From the NCBI RefSeq assembly GCF_007858255.1, contig NZ_VFEU01000003.1:62001-126000 (forward strand): a stretch of DNA of 64,000 nt. The letters run 5' to 3'. The notes under the pieces were generated by a model. That model did not search any database. It had not been told where the DNA came from and saw nothing but the letters and a program-made list of their open reading frames with translations. The stretch is from Pseudomonas rhodesiae (GTDB taxonomy: Bacteria; Pseudomonadota; Gammaproteobacteria; Pseudomonadales; Pseudomonadaceae). Made by a program: the position numbers and the translations under genes. Below, piece by piece: positions 51,106-58,363 of this stretch (the first letter of the stretch is position 1; every line of letters starts with the position of its first letter).

Positions 51106-51861
51106 ATGACTCAGATCGCCCGCATCAGCGACACCGGCAATGAACGCCGTCTGCAAGCCGAACGCCTGATCGGCGCCCAGGCTTTGCAGGAAGCCCAGGC
51201 CCTGCGGTTCAACGTATTCAGCGGCGAGTTCAATGCCAAGCTGAAAGGCGCGGAACATGGCCTGGACATGGATGATTATGATGTGCACTGCAGCCATATC
51301 GGCGTGCGGGACTTGAACACCGGTCGTCTGGTAGCCACCACGCGCTTGCTCGACCACCAGGCCGCCAGCACTCTGGGGCGGTTCTACAGTGAAGAAGAAT
51401 TCAGCCTGCATGGCTTGCTCCATCTCAAAGGCCCGATCCTGGAGATTGGCCGCACCTGCGTCGACCCGGCCTATCGCAACGGCGGCACCATCGCCGTGTT
51501 GTGGGGTGAGTTGGCCGAAGTGCTCAACCAGGGCGGCTACAGCTATTTGATGGGCTGCGCGAGCATCCCCATGCACGACGGCGGCATCCAGGCCCACGCG
51601 ATCATGCAGCGTCTGCGCGAACGCTATCTGTGCAACGAGCACCTGCGCGCCGAACCGAAAAAACCGCTGCCGGCCCTGGATCTGCCGTCCAACGTGATCG
51701 CCGAAATGCCGCCGCTGCTCAAGGCCTATATGCGCCTGGGGGCGAAGATCTGCGGCGAGCCGTGCTGGGATGAGGATTTCCAGGTGGCCGACGTATTTAT
51801 CCTGCTCAAGCGCGACGAGTTGTGCCCACGGTATGCGCGCCATTTCAAGGCGGCCATGTGA
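51106..51861 (+). CDS. olsB: L-ornithine N(alpha)-acyltransferase
   Basis: A 251-residue GNAT-type N-acyltransferase that joins a 3-hydroxyacyl group from ACP to ornithine, giving lyso-ornithine lipid. Family motifs are [55 protein letters not shown] and [14 protein letters not shown]. The ATG at 51106 is used (MTQIARISD). Its stop overlaps the start of olsA (TGATG). Ornithine lipids replace phospholipids when phosphate is short, and a Pho-box-like site is upstream. Confidence 0.93.
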   Translation: MTQIARISDTGNERRLQAERLIGAQALQEAQALRFNVFSGEFNAKLKGAEHGLDMDDYDVHCSHIGVRDLNTGRLVATTRLLDHQAASTLGRFYSEEEFSLHGLLHLKGPILEIGRTCVDPAYRNGGTIAVLWGELAEVLNQGGYSYLMGCASIPMHDGGIQAHAIMQRLRERYLCNEHLRAEPKKPLPALDLPSNVIAEMPPLLKAYMRLGAKICGEPCWDEDFQVADVFILLKRDELCPRYARHFKAAM

Positions 51862-52652
51862 TGAGCCGCCTGCGCGTGTACGGGCGCATCGCCCGGGTGT
51901 TGCTGGTGGTGGCGCTGGGCTTGAGCATGGCCAGCGTGTTCGGTGTGTTCGAGCGATTGGGCATCGCCAACTCGATGGTGCGGCGCCAACGCTGGTCGCG
52001 GTTTTTCATGGCGAGGCTGACCAACGCCCTACCCTTTCGCGTAACGGTACACGGTGAGTTGCCGACGCAGCCGATGCTGTGGGTGAGCAACCACGTGTCC
52101 TGGACCGACATTCCGCTGTTGGGCGCCGTGGCGCCGATGTCGTTCCTGTCCAAGGCCGAAGTGCGCACCTGGCCGGTGGCCGGCTGGCTGGCGGCCAAGG
52201 CTGGTAGCCTGTTTATCCGCCGGGGTTCGGGCGACAGCCAACTAATCCGCAAACAAATGACCCGCCACCTGGAACAACAGCACCCGCTGCTGATGTTCCC
52301 CGAAGGCACCACCACCGACGGTCGCAGCCTGCGCACCTTCCACGGGCGCCTGCTGGCCAGCGCCATCGATGCGGATGTGTCGCTGCAACCGGTGGCGATC
52401 CGTTACCTGCGTGACGGACAGGTCGATCCCCTGGCGCCGTTTATCGGCGATGACGACTTGCTCTCGCACCTGATGCGGTTGTTCGCCAATGACCAGGGCG
52501 ATGTGGAAATTCATGTGCTCACACCGATTGCGTGCGCCGGGCAGGAACGCGCGGCGCTGGCTTACCAGGCGCAGCAGGCGGTACAGAAGGTGTTGTTTGG
52601 GCCGGTGCCGGAGGTAGAACAAGTAGCGGCACGACCAGCGTTCGCAGCTTGA
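51861..52652 (+). CDS. olsA: Lyso-ornithine lipid O-acyltransferase
   Basis: A 263-residue membrane-associated acyltransferase of the PlsC superfamily. The catalytic HX4D is in VSNHVSWTDIPLLG, and further blocks are FIRRGSGDSQ, LLMFPEGTTTDGRSL and SLQPVAIRY. An N-terminal membrane helix covers about residues 9-27. It O-acylates the OlsB product to finish ornithine lipid. The start overlaps the olsB stop, so the pair is coupled. A REP hairpin follows its stop. Confidence 0.93.
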   Translation: MSRLRVYGRIARVLLVVALGLSMASVFGVFERLGIANSMVRRQRWSRFFMARLTNALPFRVTVHGELPTQPMLWVSNHVSWTDIPLLGAVAPMSFLSKAEVRTWPVAGWLAAKAGSLFIRRGSGDSQLIRKQMTRHLEQQHPLLMFPEGTTTDGRSLRTFHGRLLASAIDADVSLQPVAIRYLRDGQVDPLAPFIGDDDLLSHLMRLFANDQGDVEIHVLTPIACAGQERAALAYQAQQAVQKVLFGPVPEVEQVAARPAFAA

Positions 52653-52655
52653 AAC

Positions 52656-52691
52656 AAATGTGGGAGGGGGCAAGCCCCCTCCTCCACATTT
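52656..52691. repeat. Single REP hairpin between olsA and acpH
   Basis: AAATGTGGGAGGGGGC and GCCCCCTCCTCCACATTT form a stem with one bulge. It starts four bases after the olsA stop and runs into the stop of the convergent acpH gene. Confidence 0.85.
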
Positions 52692-53274
52692 AGTTTGATG
52701 TTGTCAGTTGCGACTGTGCGAACACCTGCAATTCAGGGTAGAAGCGCCGGAAGTCTTCACTCAACGGTTCATATAAAAGTCGCAACTCCCGCATCGCCTG
52801 CCCCAACGCCTCAGGCTGCGTCAGCCGCCGCGAAATCCCACGCAACACCTGCTCCATCACCGCAAATTCACGGTACGAGCCCAACCAATCATCGGCCGCC
52901 ATAAACGGCGCAATCTGCGCCAAGCGCCCGGGCAACTGCGGTTCGGCAGCCAATACGCGGTATACCTGCGAGGTGAAGTGCTCCAGCGGCTGGTCGGCAT
53001 ACAAGGTCCAATCCCGCGCCAGGCAGTGATCGAAGAACACGTCCAGAACAATCCCCGCATAGCGCCGACGGGTCAGGCTGAAGCGCGACAACGCCTGCCC
53101 CACCAACGGATGGCTGTCGGTAAACCGGTCGATCGAGCGATGCAACTGGATCGCCGCTTCGATGGATGGGCTGAACTGGCCCTGCAGACGGCCTTTGACG
53201 AAGTCGCCATACAGGCTGCCCAGCAGTTGCGCAGGAAGTTGGCCGCCCAGGTGCAGATGTGCGAGATAATTCAT
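52690..53274 (-). CDS. acpH: Acyl carrier protein phosphodiesterase
   Basis: A 194-residue AcpH protein, which removes the phosphopantetheine arm from acyl carrier protein. The opening MNYLAHLHLGGQLPAQLLGS and LYGDFVKGRLQGQFSPSIEA are typical, as are AIQLHRSIDRFTDSHPLVG and AGIVLDVFFDHCLARDW, with His and Asp residues for an HD-like metal site. Length equals E. coli AcpH (193). It is convergent with olsA. The family annotation is secure. Confidence 0.93.
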   Translation of the reverse strand: MNYLAHLHLGGQLPAQLLGSLYGDFVKGRLQGQFSPSIEAAIQLHRSIDRFTDSHPLVGQALSRFSLTRRRYAGIVLDVFFDHCLARDWTLYADQPLEHFTSQVYRVLAAEPQLPGRLAQIAPFMAADDWLGSYREFAVMEQVLRGISRRLTQPEALGQAMRELRLLYEPLSEDFRRFYPELQVFAQSQLTTSN

Positions 53275-53316
53275 GGCGCGCAGTTTAGCACTGCCGCCAA
53301 CGTATCGTTATAACCC

Positions 53317-53379
53317 GATATACCGATTTGAGCTGATCTCAGAGCTAAATCGTATTGGTATATCGGGATATACCGATTT
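53317..53379. promoter_or_regulatory. Repeated GATATACCGATTT motifs, candidate ArsR operator
   Basis: GATATACCGATTT occurs at 53317-53329 and again at 53367-53379, 50 bases apart. The second copy is part of a palindrome GGTATATC-GG-GATATACC at 53357-53374. They lie upstream of the ArsR-family gene at 53428. ArsR proteins bind such imperfect palindromes, so self-regulation of the arsR-MFS-xenB genes is likely. Confidence 0.6.
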
Positions 53380-53427
53380 AAAGTTCGCCTCATCGCGATA
53401 TAACGCTTTACGACACCGAGCACTGCC

Positions 53428-53745
53428 ATGTCCATCGACCTCGACGAAATAATAAAAGCCCTGGCGCACCCAGTACGGCGAGACATCCTCAACTGGCTCA
53501 AAGACCCAAAAGTGCAATTCCCCGAGCAATTGCACAACCACGAGTACGGCATCTGTGCCGGGCAGATCGACCAGCGCTGCGGCTTGTCCCAGTCGACCGT
53601 GTCGGCCCACCTGGCCACCTTGCAACGGGCGGGTCTGATCAGCAGCCAGAAGGCCGGGCAGTGGCACTTTTTCAAACGCAATGAGGAAGCGATCCAAGCC
53701 TTCCTCACGGCGCTTATCACTGAACTCAGCGCTGAACCGCTGTAA
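53428..53745 (+). CDS. ArsR-family repressor
   Basis: A 105-residue winged-helix regulator of the ArsR/SmtB fold. The helix-turn-helix is in CGLSQSTVSAHLATLQRAGL, followed by the wing ISSQKAGQWHFFKRNE. The opening DEIIKALAHPVRRDILNWLK is a family feature. It lacks the ELCVCDL metal-binding helix of metal sensors, though one Cys appears in YGICAGQIDQRCG, so it probably senses an organic or redox-active compound. It leads a probable operon with an MFS gene and xenB; repeats upstream suit its binding. Confidence 0.9.
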   Translation: MSIDLDEIIKALAHPVRRDILNWLKDPKVQFPEQLHNHEYGICAGQIDQRCGLSQSTVSAHLATLQRAGLISSQKAGQWHFFKRNEEAIQAFLTALITELSAEPL

Positions 53746-53758
53746 AAAGGATCCACAA

Positions 53759-54925
53759 ATGCCCCTCTCGCTCCTCATCCTGGCCTTGAGCGCCTTCGCC
53801 ATCGGCACCACCGAGTTCGTCATCATGGGCCTGCTGCCCGATGTGGCGGCAGACCTCGGCGTATCGATACCTGGCGCCGGTTGGCTGGTCACCGGTTACG
53901 CCCTGGGCGTGGCCATTGGCGCGCCATTTATGGCACTGGCCACGGCCAAACTGCCACGCAAGGCGGCGCTGGTCGCGTTGATGGGGATCTTCATTATCGG
54001 CAACCTGCTCTGCGCACTGGCCAGCGACTACAACGTGCTGATGTTTGCCCGCGTGGTCACCGCGCTATGCCACGGCGCGTTCTTCGGCATTGGTTCGGTG
54101 GTGGCGGCCAACCTGGTGCCGGCCAACAAGCGGGCCTCGGCCGTAGCCCTGATGTTCACCGGTTTGACCCTGGCCAATGTCCTCGGCGTGCCCCTGGGCA
54201 CCGCGCTGGGCCAGCAAGCCGGCTGGCGCTCGACCTTCTGGGCCGTGACGGTGATCGGTGTGGTGGCGCTGATCGGGCTGATCCGCTTCTTGCCGGCCAA
54301 GCGCGATGAAGAAAAGCTCGACATGCGCGCCGAACTGGCCGCCCTCAAGGGTGCTGGTATCTGGCTGTCGCTGAGCATGACGGCACTATTCGCCGCGTCC
54401 ATGTTCACCCTCTTTACCTATGTGGCACCGCTGTTGGGCGATGTCACCGGGGTGTCGCCCAAAGGCGTGACCTGGACCCTGCTGCTGATCGGCCTGGGCC
54501 TGACCGTGGGCAACATCATCGGCGGAAAACTGGCGGATAAACGTCTGGCGGCCACGCTGATTGGCGTATTTATCAGCATGGCGGTGGTGTCCACCGCACT
54601 GAGCTGGACCAGCGTCGCCGTGATCCCCACCGAGATTACCCTGTTCCTGTGGGCCACCGCCGCGTTCGCCGCCGTGCCGGCGCTGCAGATCAACGTGGTG
54701 ACCTTCGGCAAGGCCGCTCCGAACCTGGTGTCCACCTTGAACATAGGCGCGTTCAACATCGGCAACGCCCTCGGCGCCTGGGTCGGTGGCAGCGTGATCG
54801 CCCATGGTTTCGGCCTGACCAGTGTGCCGCTGGCGGCCGCTGCCCTGGCGATCCTTGCCCTGCTGGTGACCTTGATAACTTTCCGTCAGAGCGGCGATGC
54901 CGACCTGGCCCCTGCGACCAACTGA
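53759..54925 (+). CDS. MFS efflux transporter (DHA1, AraJ/YdhP-like)
   Basis: A 388-residue major facilitator with 12 membrane segments. The opening LALSAFAIGTTEFVIMGLLP is the hallmark of the sugar/drug efflux DHA1 group (AraJ, YdhP, SotB). Later motifs are GYALGVAIGAPFMALATAKL and FARVVTALCHGAFFGIGSVV. It probably exports a small toxic molecule. It starts 13 bases after the ArsR gene and is followed by xenB after 28 bases, forming an arsR-MFS-xenB operon that could sense, expel and reduce an electrophile. Confidence 0.92.
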   Translation: MPLSLLILALSAFAIGTTEFVIMGLLPDVAADLGVSIPGAGWLVTGYALGVAIGAPFMALATAKLPRKAALVALMGIFIIGNLLCALASDYNVLMFARVVTALCHGAFFGIGSVVAANLVPANKRASAVALMFTGLTLANVLGVPLGTALGQQAGWRSTFWAVTVIGVVALIGLIRFLPAKRDEEKLDMRAELAALKGAGIWLSLSMTALFAASMFTLFTYVAPLLGDVTGVSPKGVTWTLLLIGLGLTVGNIIGGKLADKRLAATLIGVFISMAVVSTALSWTSVAVIPTEITLFLWATAAFAAVPALQINVVTFGKAAPNLVSTLNIGAFNIGNALGAWVGGSVIAHGFGLTSVPLAAAALAILALLVTLITFRQSGDADLAPATN

Positions 54926-54953
54926 TCCAAGTAACTAGAGAAGGTATTGTGCG

Positions 54954-56009
54954 ATGACGACTATTTTCGATCCGATCAAACTGGGTGACGTGGAGCTATC
55001 GAACCGCATCATCATGGCCCCGCTGACCCGCTGCCGCGCCGACGCCGGTCGCGTACCCAACGCGCTGATGGCCGAGTACTACGTGCAGCGTGCGTCTGCC
55101 GGGCTGATTCTCAGCGAAGCCACTTCCGTCACGCCGATGGGCGTGGGCTATCCGGACACCCCCGGCATCTGGTCCAACGACCAGGTGCGCGGCTGGGCCA
55201 ACGTGACCAAAGCCGTGCACGGCGCCGGCGGCAAGATTTTCCTGCAACTGTGGCATGTGGGGCGCATTTCCCACCCGTCGTACCTGAACGGCGAAACCCC
55301 AGTGGCGCCGAGTGCGATCCAACCCAAGGGCCACGTCAGCCTGGTGCGTCCGCTGGCCGACTACCCGACTCCGCGCGCCCTGGAAACGGCTGAAATCGCC
55401 GACATCGTCGACGCTTACCGTACCGGCGCCGAGAACGCCAAGGCCGCCGGTTTCGACGGTGTGGAAATCCATGGCGCCAACGGCTACCTGCTCGACCAGT
55501 TCCTGCAGAGCAGCACTAACCAGCGCACCGACCAGTACGGCGGTTCCCTGGAAAACCGTGCACGCCTGCTGCTGGAAGTGACCGACGCGGCCATTGAAGT
55601 CTGGGGCGCCGGCCGCGTGGGCGTGCACCTGGCACCCCGCGCCGACTCGCACGACATGGGCGATGCCAACCTGGCAGAAACCTTTACTTATGTCGCCACT
55701 GAGCTGGGCAAGCGCGGCATCGCGTTTATCTGCTCCCGTGAAAAAGAAGGCGCGGACAGCCTTGGCCCGCAACTGAAAAAAGCCTTCGGCGGCGCGTACA
55801 TCGCCAATGAACGCTTCACCAAGGACAGCGCCAATGCGTGGCTGGCCGAGGGTAAAGCGGATGCGGTGGCGTTCGGCGTGCCTTTCATTGCCAACCCGGA
55901 CCTGCCGGCTCGTCTGGAGGCCGATGCGCCACTGAACGAAGCCCATCCGGAAACCTTCTATGGCAAAGGCCCGGTCGGTTATATCGACTACCCGACCCTG
56001 CCGCTGTAA
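54954..56009 (+). CDS. xenB: Old Yellow Enzyme family xenobiotic reductase
   Basis: A 351-residue FMN-dependent ene-reductase, strongly resembling XenB of P. fluorescens, which reduces nitroglycerin and other nitro compounds; relatives (NemA) reduce N-ethylmaleimide. Family motifs are NRIIMAPLTRCRAD, LWHVGRISHPSY, the catalytic pair in VEIHGANGYLLDQFLQ and NQRTDQYGGSLENRARLL. The start follows AAGGT. It is last in the operon with arsR and an MFS gene. A REPIN follows its stop. Confidence 0.93.
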   Translation: MTTIFDPIKLGDVELSNRIIMAPLTRCRADAGRVPNALMAEYYVQRASAGLILSEATSVTPMGVGYPDTPGIWSNDQVRGWANVTKAVHGAGGKIFLQLWHVGRISHPSYLNGETPVAPSAIQPKGHVSLVRPLADYPTPRALETAEIADIVDAYRTGAENAKAAGFDGVEIHGANGYLLDQFLQSSTNQRTDQYGGSLENRARLLLEVTDAAIEVWGAGRVGVHLAPRADSHDMGDANLAETFTYVATELGKRGIAFICSREKEGADSLGPQLKKAFGGAYIANERFTKDSANAWLAEGKADAVAFGVPFIANPDLPARLEADAPLNEAHPETFYGKGPVGYIDYPTLPL

Positions 56010-56030
56010 TCGCCTAAAACACTAAGCAAA

Positions 56031-56114
56031 TGTGGGAGGGGGCTTGCCCCCGATAGCGGTGGGTCGGCTATAAGCTGCCCAGCACTCTGCTATCGGGGGC
56101 ACGCCCCCTCTCAC
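56031..56114. repeat. REPIN between xenB and emhR
   Basis: Two inverted REP sequences, TGTGGGAGGGGGCTTGCCCC on the left and GGGGGCACGCCCCCTCTCAC on the right, are separated by about 40 bases with GATAGC and GCTATC inner arms. It belongs to the same family as the 42.5-kb array. Confidence 0.9.
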
Positions 56115-56295
56115 TTTGCCCTAGGTAACATTCCTTCACAGCATTGCAACAAAATCCCTACAAAATACTTAGGCGGCTACCTATCAAGCGCCGGCCAGCC
56201 CGTATATAAAGTCACCCCACGAATAAGTCAGAAGGACGATTGACCGTCCTTAGACTTTACTGTTGACACAACTGGACGCAATTACGCATTTTGTC

Positions 56296-56928
56296 TCAAT
56301 TGCGCAGGCTGGGGCTCAAGCGCAGCATGTCCAGCCCGGCCTCTACCCAGCGTTCGGCTTCCTGCTGCAATTGGAAGCTGTCGGGTACCAGCAACCATTG
56401 GCCGATCAGCCCGTTGATGTACGCATGGAGGCACACGGCTCCCCGCGTGGTGTCGAGGTTTTCCGGTAGTTGCCCGCGATGGACCGCGTTACGCAGCGTC
56501 AGGCCGATACGCAGGTTGCATTCCAGGCTGTGGGTTTGACGCTGACGACGCATGTCGCACATTTCGTCGGTGAATTCGCACTTATGAAACAAGATCTCAT
56601 TGATGCGTCGGGTTTTCGGATCCAGGGCCACTTGATGGAACAAACGAATCAGCAGTTTGCGCATGCAGCCCAGCGGGTCGAGTTCATCCTCGCTTTCACT
56701 GGCCCGCGCCAACTCGTCCAGCGGCTCGTGCAACGTATCGAGCAGGGCCTGGAGCAAGTCGGACTTATTGCTGAAATGCCAATAGATAGCGCCCCGCGTC
56801 ACGCCGGCCAACGCGGCGATGTCTGCCAGCGTGGTGCGCGCAACGCCGCGCTCGTAAAAGGCTTGCTCGGCGGCATCGAGAATCTGGCTGCGCGTTTCCT
56901 GAGCTTCCTCTTTGGTGCGACGAACCAT
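56296..56928 (-). CDS. emhR: TetR-family repressor of the RND efflux operon
   Basis: A 210-residue TetR-family regulator of the TtgR/EmhR/AcrR group. The DNA-binding domain (residues 9-58) reads [20 protein letters not shown] and [20 protein letters not shown]. The ligand domain keeps [20 protein letters not shown] and the ending typical of TtgR. It represses the divergent efflux operon and is released by hydrophobic drugs and flavonoids in its relatives. A conserved operator lies in the 286-base gap. The ATG at 56928 ([13 protein letters not shown]) is the usual start. Confidence 0.93.
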   Translation of the reverse strand: MVRRTKEEAQETRSQILDAAEQAFYERGVARTTLADIAALAGVTRGAIYWHFSNKSDLLQALLDTLHEPLDELARASESEDELDPLGCMRKLLIRLFHQVALDPKTRRINEILFHKCEFTDEMCDMRRQRQTHSLECNLRIGLTLRNAVHRGQLPENLDTTRGAVCLHAYINGLIGQWLLVPDSFQLQQEAERWVEAGLDMLRLSPSLRN

Positions 56929-56961
56929 GGCAGTAAAACCTCAATCAGAACACGTGGGACT

Positions 56962-56994
56962 ATCGTTAACGCAGTGTTAATAGATGTTAACGAT
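56962..56994. promoter_or_regulatory. Inverted repeat near the emhR promoter
   Basis: ATCGTTAAC (56962-56970) and GTTAACGAT (56986-56994) are perfect 9-bp inverted arms around a 15-base spacer, 34 bases upstream of the emhR start. It does not resemble the TtgR/EmhR operator and may bind a second regulator or shape the emhR promoter. Confidence 0.5.
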
Positions 56995-57095
56995 CATCTG
57001 AATAATTTTGGGACGACGCCGTCATGGGCACCGAACGTACTAAAATCGAGGCTTTGTACATTGCTTTGTCAACAATCCGCAAAGCCTGTCAAGAG

Positions 57096-57123
57096 TTTAC
57101 AAACAACCATGAACGTAAGTATA
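57096..57123. promoter_or_regulatory. TtgR/EmhR-type operator
   Basis: The stretch starting TTTACAAACAACCATGAACG and ending GTAAGTA closely follows the P. putida ttgR/ttgA operator as I remember it, including the inverted TTTAC and GTAAG parts. It continues into AGCAAGCTAC, also conserved there. It lies 92 bases ahead of emhA and should cover both divergent promoters. Confidence 0.75.
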
Positions 57124-57214
57124 TTGCGTAGCAAGCTACTTATCTACTCACGGCTTGTTTTTTACCCTTCCACACTTCTTGTGCGCACCCTGCGCGCCTG
57201 ACCCGAGGATCTTC

Positions 57215-58360
57215 ATGCAACTTAAGCCAGCTGTTACCGCTCTGGTCACTGCCGTCGCCCTGGCATCGCTGCTCAGCGGATGTAAAAAGGAAGAAGCGGC
57301 TCCGCCCGCTCAAACCCCTCTGGTCGGCGTCGTCACCCTGCAACCGCAACCGTTCACCTTGACGTCTGAACTGCCGGGCCGCACCACGGCCTTCCGCATC
57401 GCGGAAGTTCGCCCGCAGGTCAACGGCATCATTCTCAAGCGCCTGTTCAAGGAAGGCGCGGACGTGAAGGAAGGCCAGCAGCTTTATCAGATCGACCCGT
57501 CGGTCTATGAAGCCACCCTGAAAAGCGCCCAGGCCAGCCTGAGCCAGACCAAATCCATCAGCGACCGCTACAAGCAGTTGGTGGATGAGCAGGCCGTGAG
57601 CCGTCAGGAATACGACACTGCCGTCGCCAATCGCATGACCGCCGAAGCAAACGTTCAAACCGCCCAGATCAACGTGCGCTACACCAAAGTGTTCGCGCCG
57701 ATCTCCGGGCGTATCGGCCGTTCTTCGGTGACCGAAGGCGCACTGGTCAGCAATGGCCAGGCCGATGCCATGGCCGTGATCCAACAACTGGACCCGATCT
57801 ACGTCGACGTGACTCAGTCTTCAGCCGAAATGCTGAAACTGCGCCGCGACCTGGAAAGCGGCCAACTGGAGAAAGCCGGGGCCAATGCCGCCAAGGTCAA
57901 GCTGACCCTGGAAGACGGTAGCGACTATAAGCACGACGGCAAACTGGAATTTTCCGAAGTGTCGGTCGATCAGACCACCGGTTCCGTGACCCTGCGCGCC
58001 GTGTTCCCCAACCCCGATCACACCCTGTTGCCGGGCATGTTCGTGCACGCCCAACTGCAAGCCGGTGTGAACAGCAAGGCGATCCTGGCACCGCAGCAAG
58101 GCGTGACCCGCGATCTCAAAGGCACTCCGACGGCGTTGATCGTCAATGCGGACAACAAGGTCGAGCAACGCGAGCTGGTGGCCAACCGTACCGCCGGCGC
58201 CTACTGGCTGGTGGAAAAAGGCTTGAACGCCGGTGACCGTGTGATCACCGAAGGCTTGCAGTACGTCAAGCCGGGCGCCGAGGTCAAGGTCAAGGACGCG
58301 GACAACGCCAAGCCCGCCGGTACCGCTGCTCCTGCTGCCGCTGCTGGCAAAGGGGAGTAA
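57215..58360 (+). CDS. emhA: RND efflux periplasmic adaptor (membrane fusion protein)
   Basis: A 381-residue periplasmic adaptor lipoprotein of a MexA/TtgA/EmhA-type tripartite efflux pump. The lipobox is LLSGC with acylated Cys near residue 23. The lipoyl and hairpin domains follow: ELPGRTTAFRIAEVRPQVNG, EGADVKEGQQLYQIDPSVYE, and the long coiled hairpin to VRYTKVFAPISGRIGRSSVT. The C-terminal beta-barrel has LPGMFVHAQLQAG. I use the ATG at 57215, which starts the signal peptide. It leads the operon. The symbol follows P. fluorescens EmhABC; TtgA or MexA are equivalents. Confidence 0.94.
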   Translation: MQLKPAVTALVTAVALASLLSGCKKEEAAPPAQTPLVGVVTLQPQPFTLTSELPGRTTAFRIAEVRPQVNGIILKRLFKEGADVKEGQQLYQIDPSVYEATLKSAQASLSQTKSISDRYKQLVDEQAVSRQEYDTAVANRMTAEANVQTAQINVRYTKVFAPISGRIGRSSVTEGALVSNGQADAMAVIQQLDPIYVDVTQSSAEMLKLRRDLESGQLEKAGANAAKVKLTLEDGSDYKHDGKLEFSEVSVDQTTGSVTLRAVFPNPDHTLLPGMFVHAQLQAGVNSKAILAPQQGVTRDLKGTPTALIVNADNKVEQRELVANRTAGAYWLVEKGLNAGDRVITEGLQYVKPGAEVKVKDADNAKPAGTAAPAAAAGKGE

Positions 58361-58363
58361 CCC

